Counted from the first letter of the stretch, positions 8,766 through 17,657 are shown. The stretch: 32,917 nt of DNA from Candidatus Mediterraneibacter excrementavium (GCA_019120275.1 DWVL01000070.1:1-32917); one strand, 5' to 3'. Notes: generated from the letters alone by a model not told the origin. Made by a program: numbers and translations.

Positions 8766-9614
8766 TTATTCTCCGCCGAGTTTGGATGATACAAACCAGC
8801 CGGCCGCAAATGTGACCAGGCCGATCACCAGTGTCAGAATGGAAAATCCGCTCCAGTCCGTCTTCAGAAGGATCGCGATCGGCGAAGCAAGGATCAGACC
8901 GATGATCGCGTAATAAGCATGGATCTCCGCCTTTGAAAAGATGAATTCGATGATCTTCGCGATCAGGAAGATCCCGAGGATCACGCCGATGCCAAAGGGG
9001 ATCAGAATGCCGCACTGCACCAGAAGATCCTGGATATCAAATACAACGAGCGCATCCATGAAATTGTTGATCGTCTTCAGGATCGTATCATAGTACCCCA
9101 GCAGCATCAGCATCATGGAACCGCTCACTCCCGGTATGACCATCGTCGCCGCAGCGATAATGCCTACCAGCAGCAGCTTGACCACATTGATCAGTCCGAA
9201 GCTTACATCCGCTGCATTTCCGCTCGTCTCGCCCATAACCGCCATCAGGATGACAATAGCGAAAAAGATGATAAAACAGACCGCTTTCCCCACCGATACG
9301 GAATGGCCTTTTACCTTTTTAAAGATAAACGGCAGACTCCCGGCGATCAGTCCGCAGAACGCAAAGTTCGTCGGGATCGGATAATTCTCAAGCAAAAATT
9401 CAAACAGTCTGGAAAGTGCCACGATCGCGATGCCCGCTCCGAGAAAGATCGGGATAAGAAGCTTCAGGCTCTCTTTGAATTCGGATTTCAGATGTGTGAT
9501 CGCATGGATCAGCTTATCGTAAAGTCCCATGGCAACCATCATCGTGCCGCCGCTCACCCCCGGAATGATGTTGGCGATCCCGACAACCATTCCCTGCAGT
9601 AATTTTTTGATCAT
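8766..9614 (-). CDS. DUF368 membrane protein, PopT-type polyprenyl-phosphate transporter family
   Basis: This polytopic membrane protein has about eight hydrophobic segments. It carries the DUF368 hallmark PGVSGG twice: NIIPGVSGGTM near the N-terminus and MVIPGVSGSMMLMLLG in the middle, consistent with an internal duplication. Some DUF368 members (PopT) have been shown to recycle undecaprenyl phosphate across the membrane for cell-wall synthesis; that role is carried over from the family. The longest frame begins at 9629, but that ATG overlaps the sequence ATGGGAGA whose GGGAGA sits 7-8 nt before the ATG at 9614, giving 282 residues. It is the last gene of the run after hisC (17-bp gap). No intrinsic terminator with a U run is obvious after it. 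Confidence 0.88.
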   Translation of the reverse strand: MIKKLLQGMVVGIANIIPGVSGGTMMVAMGLYDKLIHAITHLKSEFKESLKLLIPIFLGAGIAIVALSRLFEFLLENYPIPTNFAFCGLIAGSLPFIFKKVKGHSVSVGKAVCFIIFFAIVILMAVMGETSGNAADVSFGLINVVKLLLVGIIAAATMVIPGVSGSMMLMLLGYYDTILKTINNFMDALVVFDIQDLLVQCGILIPFGIGVILGIFLIAKIIEFIFSKAEIHAYYAIIGLILASPIAILLKTDWSGFSILTLVIGLVTFAAGWFVSSKLGGE

Positions 9615-9631
9615 AACTTTCTCTCCCATCT

Positions 9632-10699
9632 TTATAAAACATTTAATATATCTTTCAGGTAACGGAAGAAGAGATCCATTTCTTCGTCCGTTCCGATCGT
9701 GATCCGCAGATACTGACGGATGCGTTCGTCATCCCAGTGCCTTACATAAACGCCTCTCCTCTTCAGCTCCCCGAACAGAAATCCGGCGTCATGCTCCGGA
9801 TGCCGCGCAAAAAGAAAATTGGCATCCGATCCGGTCATTTCAAACCCCAGTTCCTGCAGCTTCTCAAGCGTCCGCTGCCTTGTCTGAATGATCCTGCGCA
9901 CGTTTTCTTCAAAATATTCCCGGTCTCTGACTGCCGCCGCGCCGCACACAAGAGCCGCACGGCTCATGGTATAGGAATTAAAGGAATATTTCACGTCATT
10001 CAGGCAGCGGATCAGTTCCGGCGATGCGATCGCATATCCGATCCTCATTCCTGCCATGCTGCGGGATTTTGAAAACGTCTGGGTCACGATCAGATTGTCG
10101 TATTTATTTACCAGTTCCACAGCTGATCTGCCGGCGAAATCAATATACGCCTCATCAACGATCACGATAGAATCCCGGTTGTGATCCAGGATATCTTCCA
10201 CAAAATCCAGTTCCTCATAGATAGCGGTCGGAGCATTCGGATTCGGAAAAATAATCCCTCCGTTTTCTCTGTAGTAATCTTCCTTTACAATGCGGAACTC
10301 CTTATCGAGCGCCGGACATTCGTAAGGAATGCGGTAAAGCTGCGCCCATACCCTGTAAAAGGAATATGTAATATCCGGAAAAAGAACCGGTTTATCCGAA
10401 TTGAAAAATGTCAGGAAGCACAGAGAGAGCACATCGTCCGACCCGACCCCCGCAAACACCTGATCCTCATCCACCTGATACTGCTCCGCCAGCGCCTTTA
10501 TAAGCACGCTGGACGCCGGATCCGGATAGAGACGGAATGCATCCGTATCCAGTTCATCCAGCGCTTTCCGCACCTGCGGTGAGGGCGGATAAGGATTCTC
10601 ATTGGTATTCAGCTTGACCACGCGGCCCTGCGGCTGTTCGCCGGGTACGTAGGGTTCTACCTGCCTGATATTTTTCAGTAATTCCTTTCTTATCTTCAT
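9632..10699 (-). CDS. hisC: Histidinol-phosphate aminotransferase family (HisC-like)
   Basis: This is a fold type I PLP aminotransferase of the HisC group, which converts imidazole-acetol phosphate plus glutamate to histidinol phosphate. Visible signs are KLNTNENPYPPSP near the N-terminus, YPDP, the FAGVGSDDVL segment, FPNPNAPT, VDEAYIDF, and the PLP lysine at about residue 211 in TQTFSKSRSMAGMRIG. The ATG at 10699 has GGGAG 8 nt upstream and gives 355 residues; the ATG at 10714 lies inside that ribosome binding region and is not favoured. No other his gene is present. It is placed beside another aminotransferase and release-factor genes, so it could serve aromatic amino acids as some HisC paralogues do; the sequence alone does not decide. 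Confidence 0.9.
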   Translation of the reverse strand: MKIRKELLKNIRQVEPYVPGEQPQGRVVKLNTNENPYPPSPQVRKALDELDTDAFRLYPDPASSVLIKALAEQYQVDEDQVFAGVGSDDVLSLCFLTFFNSDKPVLFPDITYSFYRVWAQLYRIPYECPALDKEFRIVKEDYYRENGGIIFPNPNAPTAIYEELDFVEDILDHNRDSIVIVDEAYIDFAGRSAVELVNKYDNLIVTQTFSKSRSMAGMRIGYAIASPELIRCLNDVKYSFNSYTMSRAALVCGAAAVRDREYFEENVRRIIQTRQRTLEKLQELGFEMTGSDANFLFARHPEHDAGFLFGELKRRGVYVRHWDDERIRQYLRITIGTDEEMDLFFRYLKDILNVL

Positions 10700-10751
10700 C
10701 ACTTCTGCTCCCATCAGTTCTCAGCTCCTGTCCGGCGCCTGTCATCCCGGA

Positions 10752-11939
10752 TCACTTATATTCTTTCGCCAGCTCTGCAAATTTCGGCAGCGAATTGACG
10801 ATTGTTTCATAAGCCACGCAATACGCGATGCGCACATATCCCGGACACCCGAAAGAACTTCCCGGCACGATAAGGATATTGTATTTCTTCGCAGCAGCGC
10901 AGAACTGTTTTTCATCCGCAACCGGAGACTTCACAAACAGATAAAAGGCTCCTTCCGGCTTAATACACTCAAATCCCAGTTCCTTCAGGCCGTTGTAAAG
11001 CGCTTCCCGGTTCCGGTCATAGAATGAAATGTCCGTCTTTTCATTGAGACATGCCTTGACCACTTTCTGCTGCAGAGTCGGCGCATTGACAAAGCCCAGG
11101 ATCCGGGTCGCCACGTTAGCCGCTGAGATCAGGTTCTCGCTGTCCGCCGCCTCATCCGGGATGACCAGATAGCCGATCCGCTCGCCGGGCAGCGACAGGG
11201 ACTTGCTGTAGGAATATCCTACAACTGTATTGTCATAATATTTCGTCAGATACGGAACTTCCACACCGTCATAGGCCAGTTCACGGTACGGCTCATCGGA
11301 GATCAGGTAGATATCCGTCCCAAACTCTTTCTGCTTCTTCTCCATGACAGCTGCCATTTTCCGGATCGTATCTTCAGAATAGACAACTCCGGTCGGATTA
11401 TTCGGGGTATTCACGATCACAGCGCGCGTCTTCGGCGTGATCTTCGCCTCAAACTCATCCAGCTTCGGCTGAAAATCCACTGTATTCGGAGAAATCTCCA
11501 CGATGACTCCATCATAATTACTGACATAGCTTCTGTATTCTCCGAAATACGGTGCAAATACGATCACCTCATCCCCCGGATTCAGCAGAGCTTTCAGGAT
11601 CACGTTCAGACCGCCGGCCGCACCTACGGTCATCGTGATATTTTTTGCCGCAAACGCCGTCCCGAAACGGCTGTTCAGAGACTCCGCCACTGCCTGGCGC
11701 ACATCTTCATAACCGGCATTGCTGTTCGTGTAGCCATGAAGGACTACCGGATCTTCCCCGTCAAGGAGTTCAATGATCGCCTTTTTTACCGCGGCGGGAG
11801 CCGGCACATTCGGATTGCCCAGACTGAAATCAAACACATTCTCCGGCCCGTAGATCTTTGCCAGGCGGTTGCCCTCTTCAAACATCGCACGGATCGCGGA
11901 ACTGTTGGCCACCATGTTTTCCATTTTCTTAGATATCAT
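10752..11939 (-). CDS. Class I PLP-dependent aminotransferase (aspartate aminotransferase-like)
   Basis: This is a fold type I aminotransferase of the AspC/AlaT/AraT class. Visible motifs are SLGNPNVPAP near residue 40, the NTPNNPTGVVYS substrate/PLP segment, SDEPYRELAYDG, and the PLP lysine at about residue 246 in GYSYSKSLSLPGERIGYL. The substrate is not determined by these motifs; aspartate, alanine or aromatic acids are possible. The longest frame uses a GTG at 11948, but GGAG lies 8 nt before the ATG at 11939, giving 395 residues. The stop of the upstream DUF2156 gene is at 11945-11947, so the ribosome binding site is inside that gene and the two are probably translationally coupled. Confidence 0.9.
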   Translation of the reverse strand: MISKKMENMVANSSAIRAMFEEGNRLAKIYGPENVFDFSLGNPNVPAPAAVKKAIIELLDGEDPVVLHGYTNSNAGYEDVRQAVAESLNSRFGTAFAAKNITMTVGAAGGLNVILKALLNPGDEVIVFAPYFGEYRSYVSNYDGVIVEISPNTVDFQPKLDEFEAKITPKTRAVIVNTPNNPTGVVYSEDTIRKMAAVMEKKQKEFGTDIYLISDEPYRELAYDGVEVPYLTKYYDNTVVGYSYSKSLSLPGERIGYLVIPDEAADSENLISAANVATRILGFVNAPTLQQKVVKACLNEKTDISFYDRNREALYNGLKELGFECIKPEGAFYLFVKSPVADEKQFCAAAKKYNILIVPGSSFGCPGYVRIAYCVAYETIVNSLPKFAELAKEYK

Positions 11940-11944
11940 TACAC

Positions 11945-12874
11945 TCACTCCATTTCTTTTACAACGCCTTTTTCTTCGAGGAACGCCGGCTTATATGAAA
12001 GCTTTGCCTTTCTCAGGCCCTCCGCTCCGGTGTCTTCCTCTCGGTTTACATATTTATAATCCATACATTCATGCTGTACGAACTGCTGATTGATCATCGG
12101 GTAGGCTCCGTCCACATCTGGAAATGCCTTCTCGATATGAACCACAAACGTATCGTCACAGAGGGACTCTCCTACCGTAAATGCAACGATGCGCCCGTCG
12201 GCTTTCAGCACGCCGCCCTTCAATCCCAGCTCCTTATAGAGCCGCAGGGAATTCAGCGTAACGCACATTTCCGCGTTTTTCTCAGGATCGTCCTCGCACC
12301 CGTTCTGATTGCGCCATTCAAGGGCCATCTGGAAGCAGTCCTCCACATTGTCATCGGACAGGGATTCATAGGTCCAGTCCGGATACAGCGTTTTGAATTT
12401 ATTGATATGATTGCGCTTGCCGTGGAGTTTTTTCCCTGCCAGGGTTGCCAGTTTCTCTGTCTCATAGACATAATCTGCATAATCCCGGTTGTATTCCACC
12501 GTAAACCGGCCGGGATACCATTCTTCAAGCTGGGAGAACATCTCGGGCGTAACATTATAGAATACCAGCGGTATTCCTCTGTCCTTACAGTATTGCGTCA
12601 GATACCCGACCGCTCTCCTGATGTTCTCTTTCTCGCCTGCCGGATATGCGAATGCCGTACCGTTCTCATCACTCCTGAATACAAGCGCATCCCCGATCAG
12701 CGCATATTTCACCCGGTAATGTCTGGACCAGAGATACACATTCACAAACGTACGCTCACAGCTCCGGCTTGGCGCCTTTTCAAAATAAGACGTGATCAGC
12801 TCCCTGTCCTCCAGTTCCGGACGTTTAAATTCCGGAATGGACACTGCCGCTGTATCTGTCATCTGTTCTGCCAT
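11945..12874 (-). CDS. DUF2156 protein (stand-alone MprF C-terminal-like / GNAT-fold acyltransferase)
   Basis: The protein has 309 residues and no transmembrane segment. The central part NRDYADYVYETEKLATLAGKK followed by GKRNHINKFK is characteristic of the DUF2156 family seen across Clostridia. The fold is related to the cytosolic domain of MprF, which transfers amino acids from aminoacyl-tRNA to phosphatidylglycerol. MprF's membrane flippase part is absent, so the substrate is open. Start: ATG 12874; the nearest purine-rich site (GGAAGGG) is about 11-13 nt away, which is a little long. It lies 26 bp after prfA and 5 bp before the aminotransferase start. A stand-alone, possibly tRNA-using transferase next to a release factor is suggestive but unproven. 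Confidence 0.85.
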   Translation of the reverse strand: MAEQMTDTAAVSIPEFKRPELEDRELITSYFEKAPSRSCERTFVNVYLWSRHYRVKYALIGDALVFRSDENGTAFAYPAGEKENIRRAVGYLTQYCKDRGIPLVFYNVTPEMFSQLEEWYPGRFTVEYNRDYADYVYETEKLATLAGKKLHGKRNHINKFKTLYPDWTYESLSDDNVEDCFQMALEWRNQNGCEDDPEKNAEMCVTLNSLRLYKELGLKGGVLKADGRIVAFTVGESLCDDTFVVHIEKAFPDVDGAYPMINQQFVQHECMDYKYVNREEDTGAEGLRKAKLSYKPAFLEEKGVVKEME

Positions 12875-12900
12875 AAAAATTGATTCACCCTTCCAGTCTG

Positions 12901-13971
12901 TCAGTCTTCCATCTTCGCAAGTTTCGCCGTCTGATCCGCCGCGATCAGACTGTCAATGATCTCATCAAGGTCGCCGTTCAGCACGGAATCGAGCTTATGA
13001 AGCGTCAGCTTGATGCGGTGATCCGTTACACGCCCCTGCGGGAAATTGTAAGTGCGGATCTTCTCGGAGCGGTCGCCCGTACCGATCTGGCTTCTTCTTG
13101 CTTCTGCCTCAGATGCCTGCTGTTTCTCCAGTTCCAGATCGTAGAGTTTGGAACGGAGCAGCCGGAACGCTTTTTCTTTATTCTGCAGCTGCGATTTCTC
13201 TGTCTGGCTGTAGATCACGATGCCGGTCGGAAAATGGGTCAGACGGACAGCAGAGTCTGTCGTATTGACGCACTGTCCGCCGTTTCCGGAAGCACGCATG
13301 ACATCGATGCGGATATCTTTCTCATCGATCACCACATCCACTTCCTCCGCCTCCGGCATGATCGCAACCGTGATCGTAGAAGTATGGATCCTTCCGCCGC
13401 TCTCCGTCTCCGGCACGCGCTGCACGCGGTGCACGCCGCTTTCGTATTTCAGGCGGGAGTAGGCGCCCTGTCCGGTGATCATGAATACACACTCTTTAAA
13501 TCCGCCGATCCCGTTCTCATTCAGCGAGATCAGTTCGGTCCGCCAGCCGCGCCCGTCCGCATAGTGCACATACATCCGGTAGATCTCCGCAGCAAAAAGC
13601 GCCGCTTCGTCTCCGCCGGCGCCGGCACGGATCTCAACAATAACATTTTTGTCATCGTTCGGATCTTTCGGCAGGAGAAGGATCTTCAGTTCCTGCTCCA
13701 GTTCCTCGATCCTCTTTTTCGACTCATTCAGTTCTTCTTTGGCAAGCTCGCGCATCTCCTCATCGGTTTCCTCTTCAAGCATAGCCAGGCTGTCTTCCAC
13801 ATTCTGTTTACAGCTTTTATATTCATTGTAAGCCTCAACGATCGGCGCCAGGTCGCTCTGCTCTTTCATCAGCTTCCGGAACCGCACCTGGTCGTCCGCC
13901 GCCCCCGGCTCCTGGAGCTCACCCATTACTTCCTCATATCGGATCAGTAGATCATCTAATCTGTCAAACAT
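12901..13971 (-). CDS. prfA: Peptide chain release factor 1
   Basis: RF1 ends translation at UAA and UAG. The 356-residue protein has an N-terminal helical domain, the stop-codon reading region [14 protein letters not shown] (PET in the PxT position), and the catalytic GGQ loop [15 protein letters not shown] with the glutamine at about residue 233. Length and layout match the family, with no frameshift (RF2's programmed shift does not apply). The start ATG at 13971 has AAGGAC about 10 nt upstream. It follows prmC, whose product methylates the GGQ glutamine, by 35 bp; that gene pairing is widespread. Confidence 0.97.
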   Translation of the reverse strand: MFDRLDDLLIRYEEVMGELQEPGAADDQVRFRKLMKEQSDLAPIVEAYNEYKSCKQNVEDSLAMLEEETDEEMRELAKEELNESKKRIEELEQELKILLLPKDPNDDKNVIVEIRAGAGGDEAALFAAEIYRMYVHYADGRGWRTELISLNENGIGGFKECVFMITGQGAYSRLKYESGVHRVQRVPETESGGRIHTSTITVAIMPEAEEVDVVIDEKDIRIDVMRASGNGGQCVNTTDSAVRLTHFPTGIVIYSQTEKSQLQNKEKAFRLLRSKLYDLELEKQQASEAEARRSQIGTGDRSEKIRTYNFPQGRVTDHRIKLTLHKLDSVLNGDLDEIIDSLIAADQTAKLAKMED

Positions 13972-14006
13972 TTCTCATACGTCCTTTTCTCAAATCAATT
14001 TACACC

Positions 14007-14888
14007 TTATTTACTATATCGTCCATATACGACACGGTCAAGTCCCGCCAGATCCTTTTTCACCATTATATCTGAAAATCCATGTTCGCGGAGCATTCCG
14101 GACACATCCGCTGCCTGGTCACACCCGATCTCAAACATCAGGATCCCGTTGTTTTCCAGATGAAGGCCGCCCGCCCGGATGATCTTCCGGTAAAAGATCA
14201 GACCATCCTCGCTTCCGTCCAGGGCCATCCGCGGATCGTGGTCCCTGACCTCCGGCTGCAGGCCTCCGATCTCAGCGCTTCGGATATAAGGCGGATTGGA
14301 CAGGATCATGGCATACCGGCCTTTCAGGTTCTCAAAGAGATCCCCCTGCACGAATTCTGCGCGGATGTCAAGCCGCTTTGCATTCTCTTCTGCCGTCTCC
14401 AGTGCTTTTTCCGAGAGGTCGCTGCCGGTCCCCCGCACGGAGACATCCTTCATCTGCCTTGCGTAGTAAAGAACGCTCAGAAGGATGCACCCGGAGCCTG
14501 TACACAGGTCAAGGATTTCCGATCCGCCCCTGCCGGGATCACCTGCCGGGACTCTGCCTTCTCTGAACTGCTCCAGCGCCTCTTCAACCAGGATCTCCGT
14601 ATCCTGTCTTGGGATCAGCACATGTTCGTTTACATGAAAAGTCAGTCCCATAAACTCCTGCTCCCCGGTGATATGCTGCAGAGGAACACGCTCCGCGCGC
14701 TTTCGGATACAGTTTTTATATTTTTCCTGCTGCCGGGCCGTCAGTTCCCGTTCCGGATCCGCATAATAAGAGGCACGGTTCCATCCGGAAACATATTCCA
14801 GCAGATACCAGGCGTCCAGTTCCGGTTCAGGCACACCTGCCGAACGCAGTTCTCCTGCCGCCATCTGCAGGCTGTCCTTTAGATTCAT
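14007..14888 (-). CDS. prmC: Release factor N5-glutamine methyltransferase
   Basis: This SAM-dependent enzyme methylates the glutamine of the GGQ motif in release factors. It has an N-terminal helical substrate-binding domain, then a Rossmann methyltransferase domain with the SAM motif EILDLCTGSGCILLS and the catalytic NPPY at about residues 198-201, flanked by the family segments VLIPRQDTEILVEEAL and EVRDHDPRMALDG. The ATG at 14888 has AGGAGA 6 nt upstream and overlaps the stop codon of the DUF1385 gene as ATGA, a classical coupling arrangement. This overrules the ATG at 14906. The product is 293 residues. Confidence 0.96.
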   Translation of the reverse strand: MNLKDSLQMAAGELRSAGVPEPELDAWYLLEYVSGWNRASYYADPERELTARQQEKYKNCIRKRAERVPLQHITGEQEFMGLTFHVNEHVLIPRQDTEILVEEALEQFREGRVPAGDPGRGGSEILDLCTGSGCILLSVLYYARQMKDVSVRGTGSDLSEKALETAEENAKRLDIRAEFVQGDLFENLKGRYAMILSNPPYIRSAEIGGLQPEVRDHDPRMALDGSEDGLIFYRKIIRAGGLHLENNGILMFEIGCDQAADVSGMLREHGFSDIMVKKDLAGLDRVVYGRYSK

Positions 14889-15799
14889 AAATTCTCCTTC
14901 TGCCATGCACGCCAGTCGAACACTTCTTCAACAGCGCGGATGCCGACCTCGATCATACCGTCGTCCGGTTCCTTTGTTGTCATATTCTGCACCCACAGCC
15001 CCGGCCTGCTCAGGAGATTCACCAGCACATTGTCACTGTTGCCGGCCAGCCGGATGATCTCATAAGACACGCCGGAGATCAGCGGGAACATGGCAATACG
15101 GATCAGCACTCTGGCGACCTGGGACTCCGCTGTGATAAAAAAGCAGAAAATAATACTCACGATCATCACAAAAAAGAGAAAGCTGGTGCCGCATCGTTTG
15201 TGCTGCTTGGAACTTTTCCGCACATTTTCCACGTTCAGTTCCATTCCGTGTTCAATACAGTTGATGCATTTATGCTCAGCGCCGTGATACATAAAAGTCC
15301 GTTTTATATCTTTTGTCCTGGAGATCAGGAAAACATAGATCAGAAAGATCGCCACACGGATCACGCCCTCAAAAACAGTCATTGCCGTGCGGGACGATGT
15401 ATATTTTTCAACAAAGCTGCTCAGGAAATACGGCAGTACCATAAAAAGCGCGATCGCAATGACAACGGCCAGAACAACCGTGACCGTCATAAAGATCCTG
15501 TCCTGTTTTTCCTGTTTCTGCGCCTCTTTCTCTGTCAGGATCTCTCCCTCTTCCTCTTCAAAAAAACTGGCTGAGAACATCAGCGTCTTCATTCCCAGCA
15601 CAAGTGAATCGATAAAGCTGAAAATCCCGCGGATAAACGGGATCTTAAGCGGCGCTTTCCAGGGGATCACACTGTGGTAGTCCTGCACATCAACGGCGAT
15701 CTCTCCGTCAGACTTGCGGACTGCAACCGAGTACTTCCCGCCGTTGCGCATCATAATGCCTTCCAGAACAGCCTGTCCTCCTATATTTGATGACTTCAT
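14885..15799 (-). CDS. DUF1385 membrane protein (YqhQ family)
   Basis: This is a member of the DUF1385/YqhQ family, whose biochemical role is unsettled. Residues 1-20 hold the typical opening SSNIGGQAVLEGIMMRNGG. Hydrophobic segments follow near IPFIRGIFSFIDSLVLG and at three or four later places (TVVLAVVIAIALFMVLPYF; VAIFLIYVFLIS; FLFFVMIVSIIFCFF). Between them lies the conserved polar core YHGAEHKCINCIEHG followed by KQHKRCGTSFLF, with His and Cys residues that could bind metal. An ideal GGAGG stands 4-5 nt before the ATG at 15799, giving 304 residues; the longer frame from 15853 runs through a hairpin. The 3' end overlaps prmC by 4 bp. Confidence 0.93.
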   Translation of the reverse strand: MKSSNIGGQAVLEGIMMRNGGKYSVAVRKSDGEIAVDVQDYHSVIPWKAPLKIPFIRGIFSFIDSLVLGMKTLMFSASFFEEEEGEILTEKEAQKQEKQDRIFMTVTVVLAVVIAIALFMVLPYFLSSFVEKYTSSRTAMTVFEGVIRVAIFLIYVFLISRTKDIKRTFMYHGAEHKCINCIEHGMELNVENVRKSSKQHKRCGTSFLFFVMIVSIIFCFFITAESQVARVLIRIAMFPLISGVSYEIIRLAGNSDNVLVNLLSRPGLWVQNMTTKEPDDGMIEVGIRAVEEVFDWRAWQKENL

Positions 15800-15816
15800 A
15801 ATTCCTCCGTCAGCAC

Positions 15817-15836
15817 AAGACCCGTTCCCGGGTCTT
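15817..15836 (-). other. Leader hairpin just upstream of the DUF1385 ribosome binding site
   Basis: AAGACCCG (15817-15824) and CGGGTCTT (15829-15836) form a perfect 8-bp stem with a 4-nt loop (GGAA on the minus-strand RNA). It lies between the rpmE terminator and the GGAGG of the DUF1385 gene, about 10 nt before the site. It could mark a 5' end stabiliser or a regulatory structure for transcripts that read through the terminator. Confidence 0.55.
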
Positions 15837-15842
15837 CCCATG

Positions 15843-15881
15843 TGATAAAACAAAGAGGCTGAGATGCTTCCACCTCAGCCT
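15843..15881 (-). terminator. Intrinsic terminator after rpmE
   Basis: On the minus strand AGGCTGAG (15881-15874) pairs with CTCAGCCT (15863-15856), an 8-bp perfect stem with a 10-nt loop, followed by the U-rich CTTTGTTTTATC. It begins about 15 bp after the rpmE stop codon. No separate promoter is obvious before DUF1385, so partial read-through may feed the downstream operon. Confidence 0.75.
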
Positions 15882-15895
15882 GCTGTGTCTTTTTC

Positions 15896-16096
15896 TTATT
15901 TGATACCGTATTTCTTGTTGAACTTGTCAACACGGCCGCGTGCCTGCGTTGCTTTCTGCTGTCCTGTATAGAACGGATGGCACTTGGAGCAGATCTCAAC
16001 GTGGATGTTCTCCTTAGTAGAACCTGTTACAAATGTGTTCCCACAGTTGCAGGTCACTGTAGCCTGATGATATTCCGGATGGATTCCTTCGCGCAT
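15896..16096 (-). CDS. rpmE: 50S ribosomal protein L31 (zinc-binding type)
   Basis: This is a ribosomal large-subunit protein of 66 residues, the standard length of the bacterial L31 type. The zinc ligands of the C+ form are all present: Cys16 and Cys18 (TCNCGNTF) and Cys36 and Cys39 ([10 protein letters not shown]). The first codon of the longest frame is a GTG at 16105 that belongs to the ribosome binding region AGAGGTG; the ATG at 16096 is the proper start ([10 protein letters not shown]). It follows rho, a conserved pairing in Firmicutes, and has its own promoter in the gap and its own terminator. The zinc-free paralogue usually found under zinc limitation is not in this window. Confidence 0.97.
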   Translation of the reverse strand: MREGIHPEYHQATVTCNCGNTFVTGSTKENIHVEICSKCHPFYTGQQKATQARGRVDKFNKKYGIK

Positions 16097-16152
16097 GATT
16101 TTCACCTCTCTATTTAAACTAATTATTATAATACTCTTTAAACAGCTTTCTC

Positions 16153-16181
16153 ATTGTAGCATAAGATATATGCTTTTGCAA
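16153..16181 (-). promoter_or_regulatory. Predicted promoter of rpmE
   Basis: On the minus strand TTGCAA (16181-16176) and TACAAT (16158-16153) are spaced by exactly 17 nt, and TGC precedes the -10 box as an extended -10. It lies in the short rho-rpmE gap and leaves a leader of about 50 nt before the rpmE ATG. This would let L31 be made independently of rho. Confidence 0.75.
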
Positions 16182-16188
16182 CTGTTTT

Positions 16189-17538
16189 TTATATAAACTT
16201 CTGACGGATCACCTGGTGGACCAGTTCCGTGTTTGTCTTCGTGCGGGCGAACATATTCAGGAGATTATCCGCTGCTTCCTCCGCCTTCATTCCGTTCAGC
16301 GCTCTGCGCATGATGTAGACAGCCTCCTGTTCCTCTTTATTGAGGAGCAGGTCCTCTCGTCTGGTACCTGATTTGGCAATGTCGATCGCCGGGAACACCC
16401 GCCGCTCCTGAAGCCTGCGGTCCAGGATCAGTTCCATGTTTCCTGTTCCTTTGAACTCTTCATATACCACGTCATCCATTTTGCTTCCCGTATCTACAAG
16501 AGCCGTTGCCAGGATCGTAAGGCTACCGCCTTCGCGCATATTCCTCGCCGCACCGAAAAACCGCTTCGGACTGTACAGTGCCGCCGGGTCAAGACCGCCG
16601 GAGAGAGTCCTTCCGGAAGGCGGTACGATCAGGTTGTACGCACGGGACAGTCTGGTAATGCTGTCCAAAAGGATCATAACATCCTTGCCGTGTTCCACCA
16701 GGCGTTTTGCCCTGGAGATCACCATTTCCGAAACTCTTTTATGATGCTCCGGAAGCTCATCAAATGTGGAATGGATCACTTCCACATTGGGCCCGGAGAT
16801 TGCTTCTTTGATGTCCGTAACTTCCTCCGGACGTTCATCGATCAGCAGGATCAGCAGATGCATATGGGGTTCTGTCTTCTGTACAGACAGCGCAACCTCT
16901 TTTAATAATGTAGTCTTGCCCGCTTTCGGCGGAGAAACGATCATTCCTCTCTGGCCTTTTCCGATCGGGGACACCAGATCCATCACACGCATTGCGGTAC
17001 TGCTGCCCGCCGTCTCCAGGCGGATCCTGCGGTTCGGGAAGATCGGCGTCAGATCTTCAAAATTCTTGCGCTTCATCGCTTCAGCCGGCCGGAGTCCGTT
17101 GATCGTAGACACATAAAGAAGCGCGCTGAACTTTTCGCTCTGCGTCTTAACCCTTGTATTTCCGGTCAGGATATCCCCTGTCTTCAGACCGAATCTGCGG
17201 ATCTGTGCCGGAGATACATAGACGTCATTCTCACCCGGCAGATAATTGTCACTGCGGATGAATCCGAACCCGTCCTGCATTACTTCCAGGATCCCGTTTG
17301 CCGTGTAGCCGCTGTCGAGCTGCTCGATGTCTGTTTCGGCTTTCTTTTCCTTAAGTTCTTCCTTTACTTCTTCTTTTGCCTCGGAATTTGCCTCCGCCTG
17401 CTCTTCCTGTTCATCAAGCGCAAGCATTGCATCGATCAGATCTCCTTTTTTTAATGTAGATACACCTTTCATCTTCCTCGCCTTCGCAAGTTCACGCAGT
17501 GTTGCAAGCGGCAGCGATTCATACCTTTCTCTCGTCAT
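16189..17538 (-). CDS. rho: Transcription termination factor Rho
   Basis: Rho is a hexameric RNA-dependent ATPase that terminates transcription. The 449-residue protein has an N-terminal SAP-like helical part ([20 protein letters not shown]), a Glu/Lys-rich linker at about residues 42-70, the cold-shock-type RNA-binding fold with [21 protein letters not shown], then the RecA-like motor with Walker [11 protein letters not shown] near 200, Walker [16 protein letters not shown], and the R-loop [10 protein letters not shown] near 310. The start ATG at 17538 has AAAGGA about 8-9 nt upstream. A perfect-consensus promoter lies about 85 nt ahead. The insert domain seen in high-GC Rho proteins is absent. 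Confidence 0.97.
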   Translation of the reverse strand: MTRERYESLPLATLRELAKARKMKGVSTLKKGDLIDAMLALDEQEEQAEANSEAKEEVKEELKEKKAETDIEQLDSGYTANGILEVMQDGFGFIRSDNYLPGENDVYVSPAQIRRFGLKTGDILTGNTRVKTQSEKFSALLYVSTINGLRPAEAMKRKNFEDLTPIFPNRRIRLETAGSSTAMRVMDLVSPIGKGQRGMIVSPPKAGKTTLLKEVALSVQKTEPHMHLLILLIDERPEEVTDIKEAISGPNVEVIHSTFDELPEHHKRVSEMVISRAKRLVEHGKDVMILLDSITRLSRAYNLIVPPSGRTLSGGLDPAALYSPKRFFGAARNMREGGSLTILATALVDTGSKMDDVVYEEFKGTGNMELILDRRLQERRVFPAIDIAKSGTRREDLLLNKEEQEAVYIMRRALNGMKAEEAADNLLNMFARTKTNTELVHQVIRQKFI

Positions 17539-17628
17539 ACATGTTTCCTTTCTTATTTGATTAAAATGCTGCGGGAAATGTCGTCTGAACTGACTCCTAT
17601 ACGATATGCTGCATCAAAATATGCAATT

Positions 17629-17657
17629 ATTATACATTTCACCGCCGCCCTTGTCAA
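17629..17657 (-). promoter_or_regulatory. Consensus sigma-A promoter of rho
   Basis: On the minus strand TTGACA (17657-17652) and TATAAT (17634-17629) with a 17-nt spacer form a perfect housekeeping promoter. The predicted start is near 17622, giving an 80-90 nt rho leader. Its -35 box overlaps by five bases the -35 box of the divergent promoter, so only one RNA polymerase can occupy the site at a time. Confidence 0.85.

Noticed and set aside
8632-9015. 127-codon minus-strand frame reaching into the small membrane protein gene
   Set aside because: It overlaps DUF368 in another frame, crosses the consensus promoter region and has an Arg/Asp/His-rich shadow composition.
12901-13971. PET instead of PAT/PVT in the RF1 stop-codon motif as an anomaly
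   Set aside because: The motif is PxT and the middle residue varies; other stop-recognition and GGQ residues are normal.
16159-16175. Hairpin AGCATA/TATGCT in the rho-rpmE gap as a rho terminator
   Set aside because: Only a 6-bp AT-rich stem without a U run, and it lies inside the spacer of the rpmE promoter.
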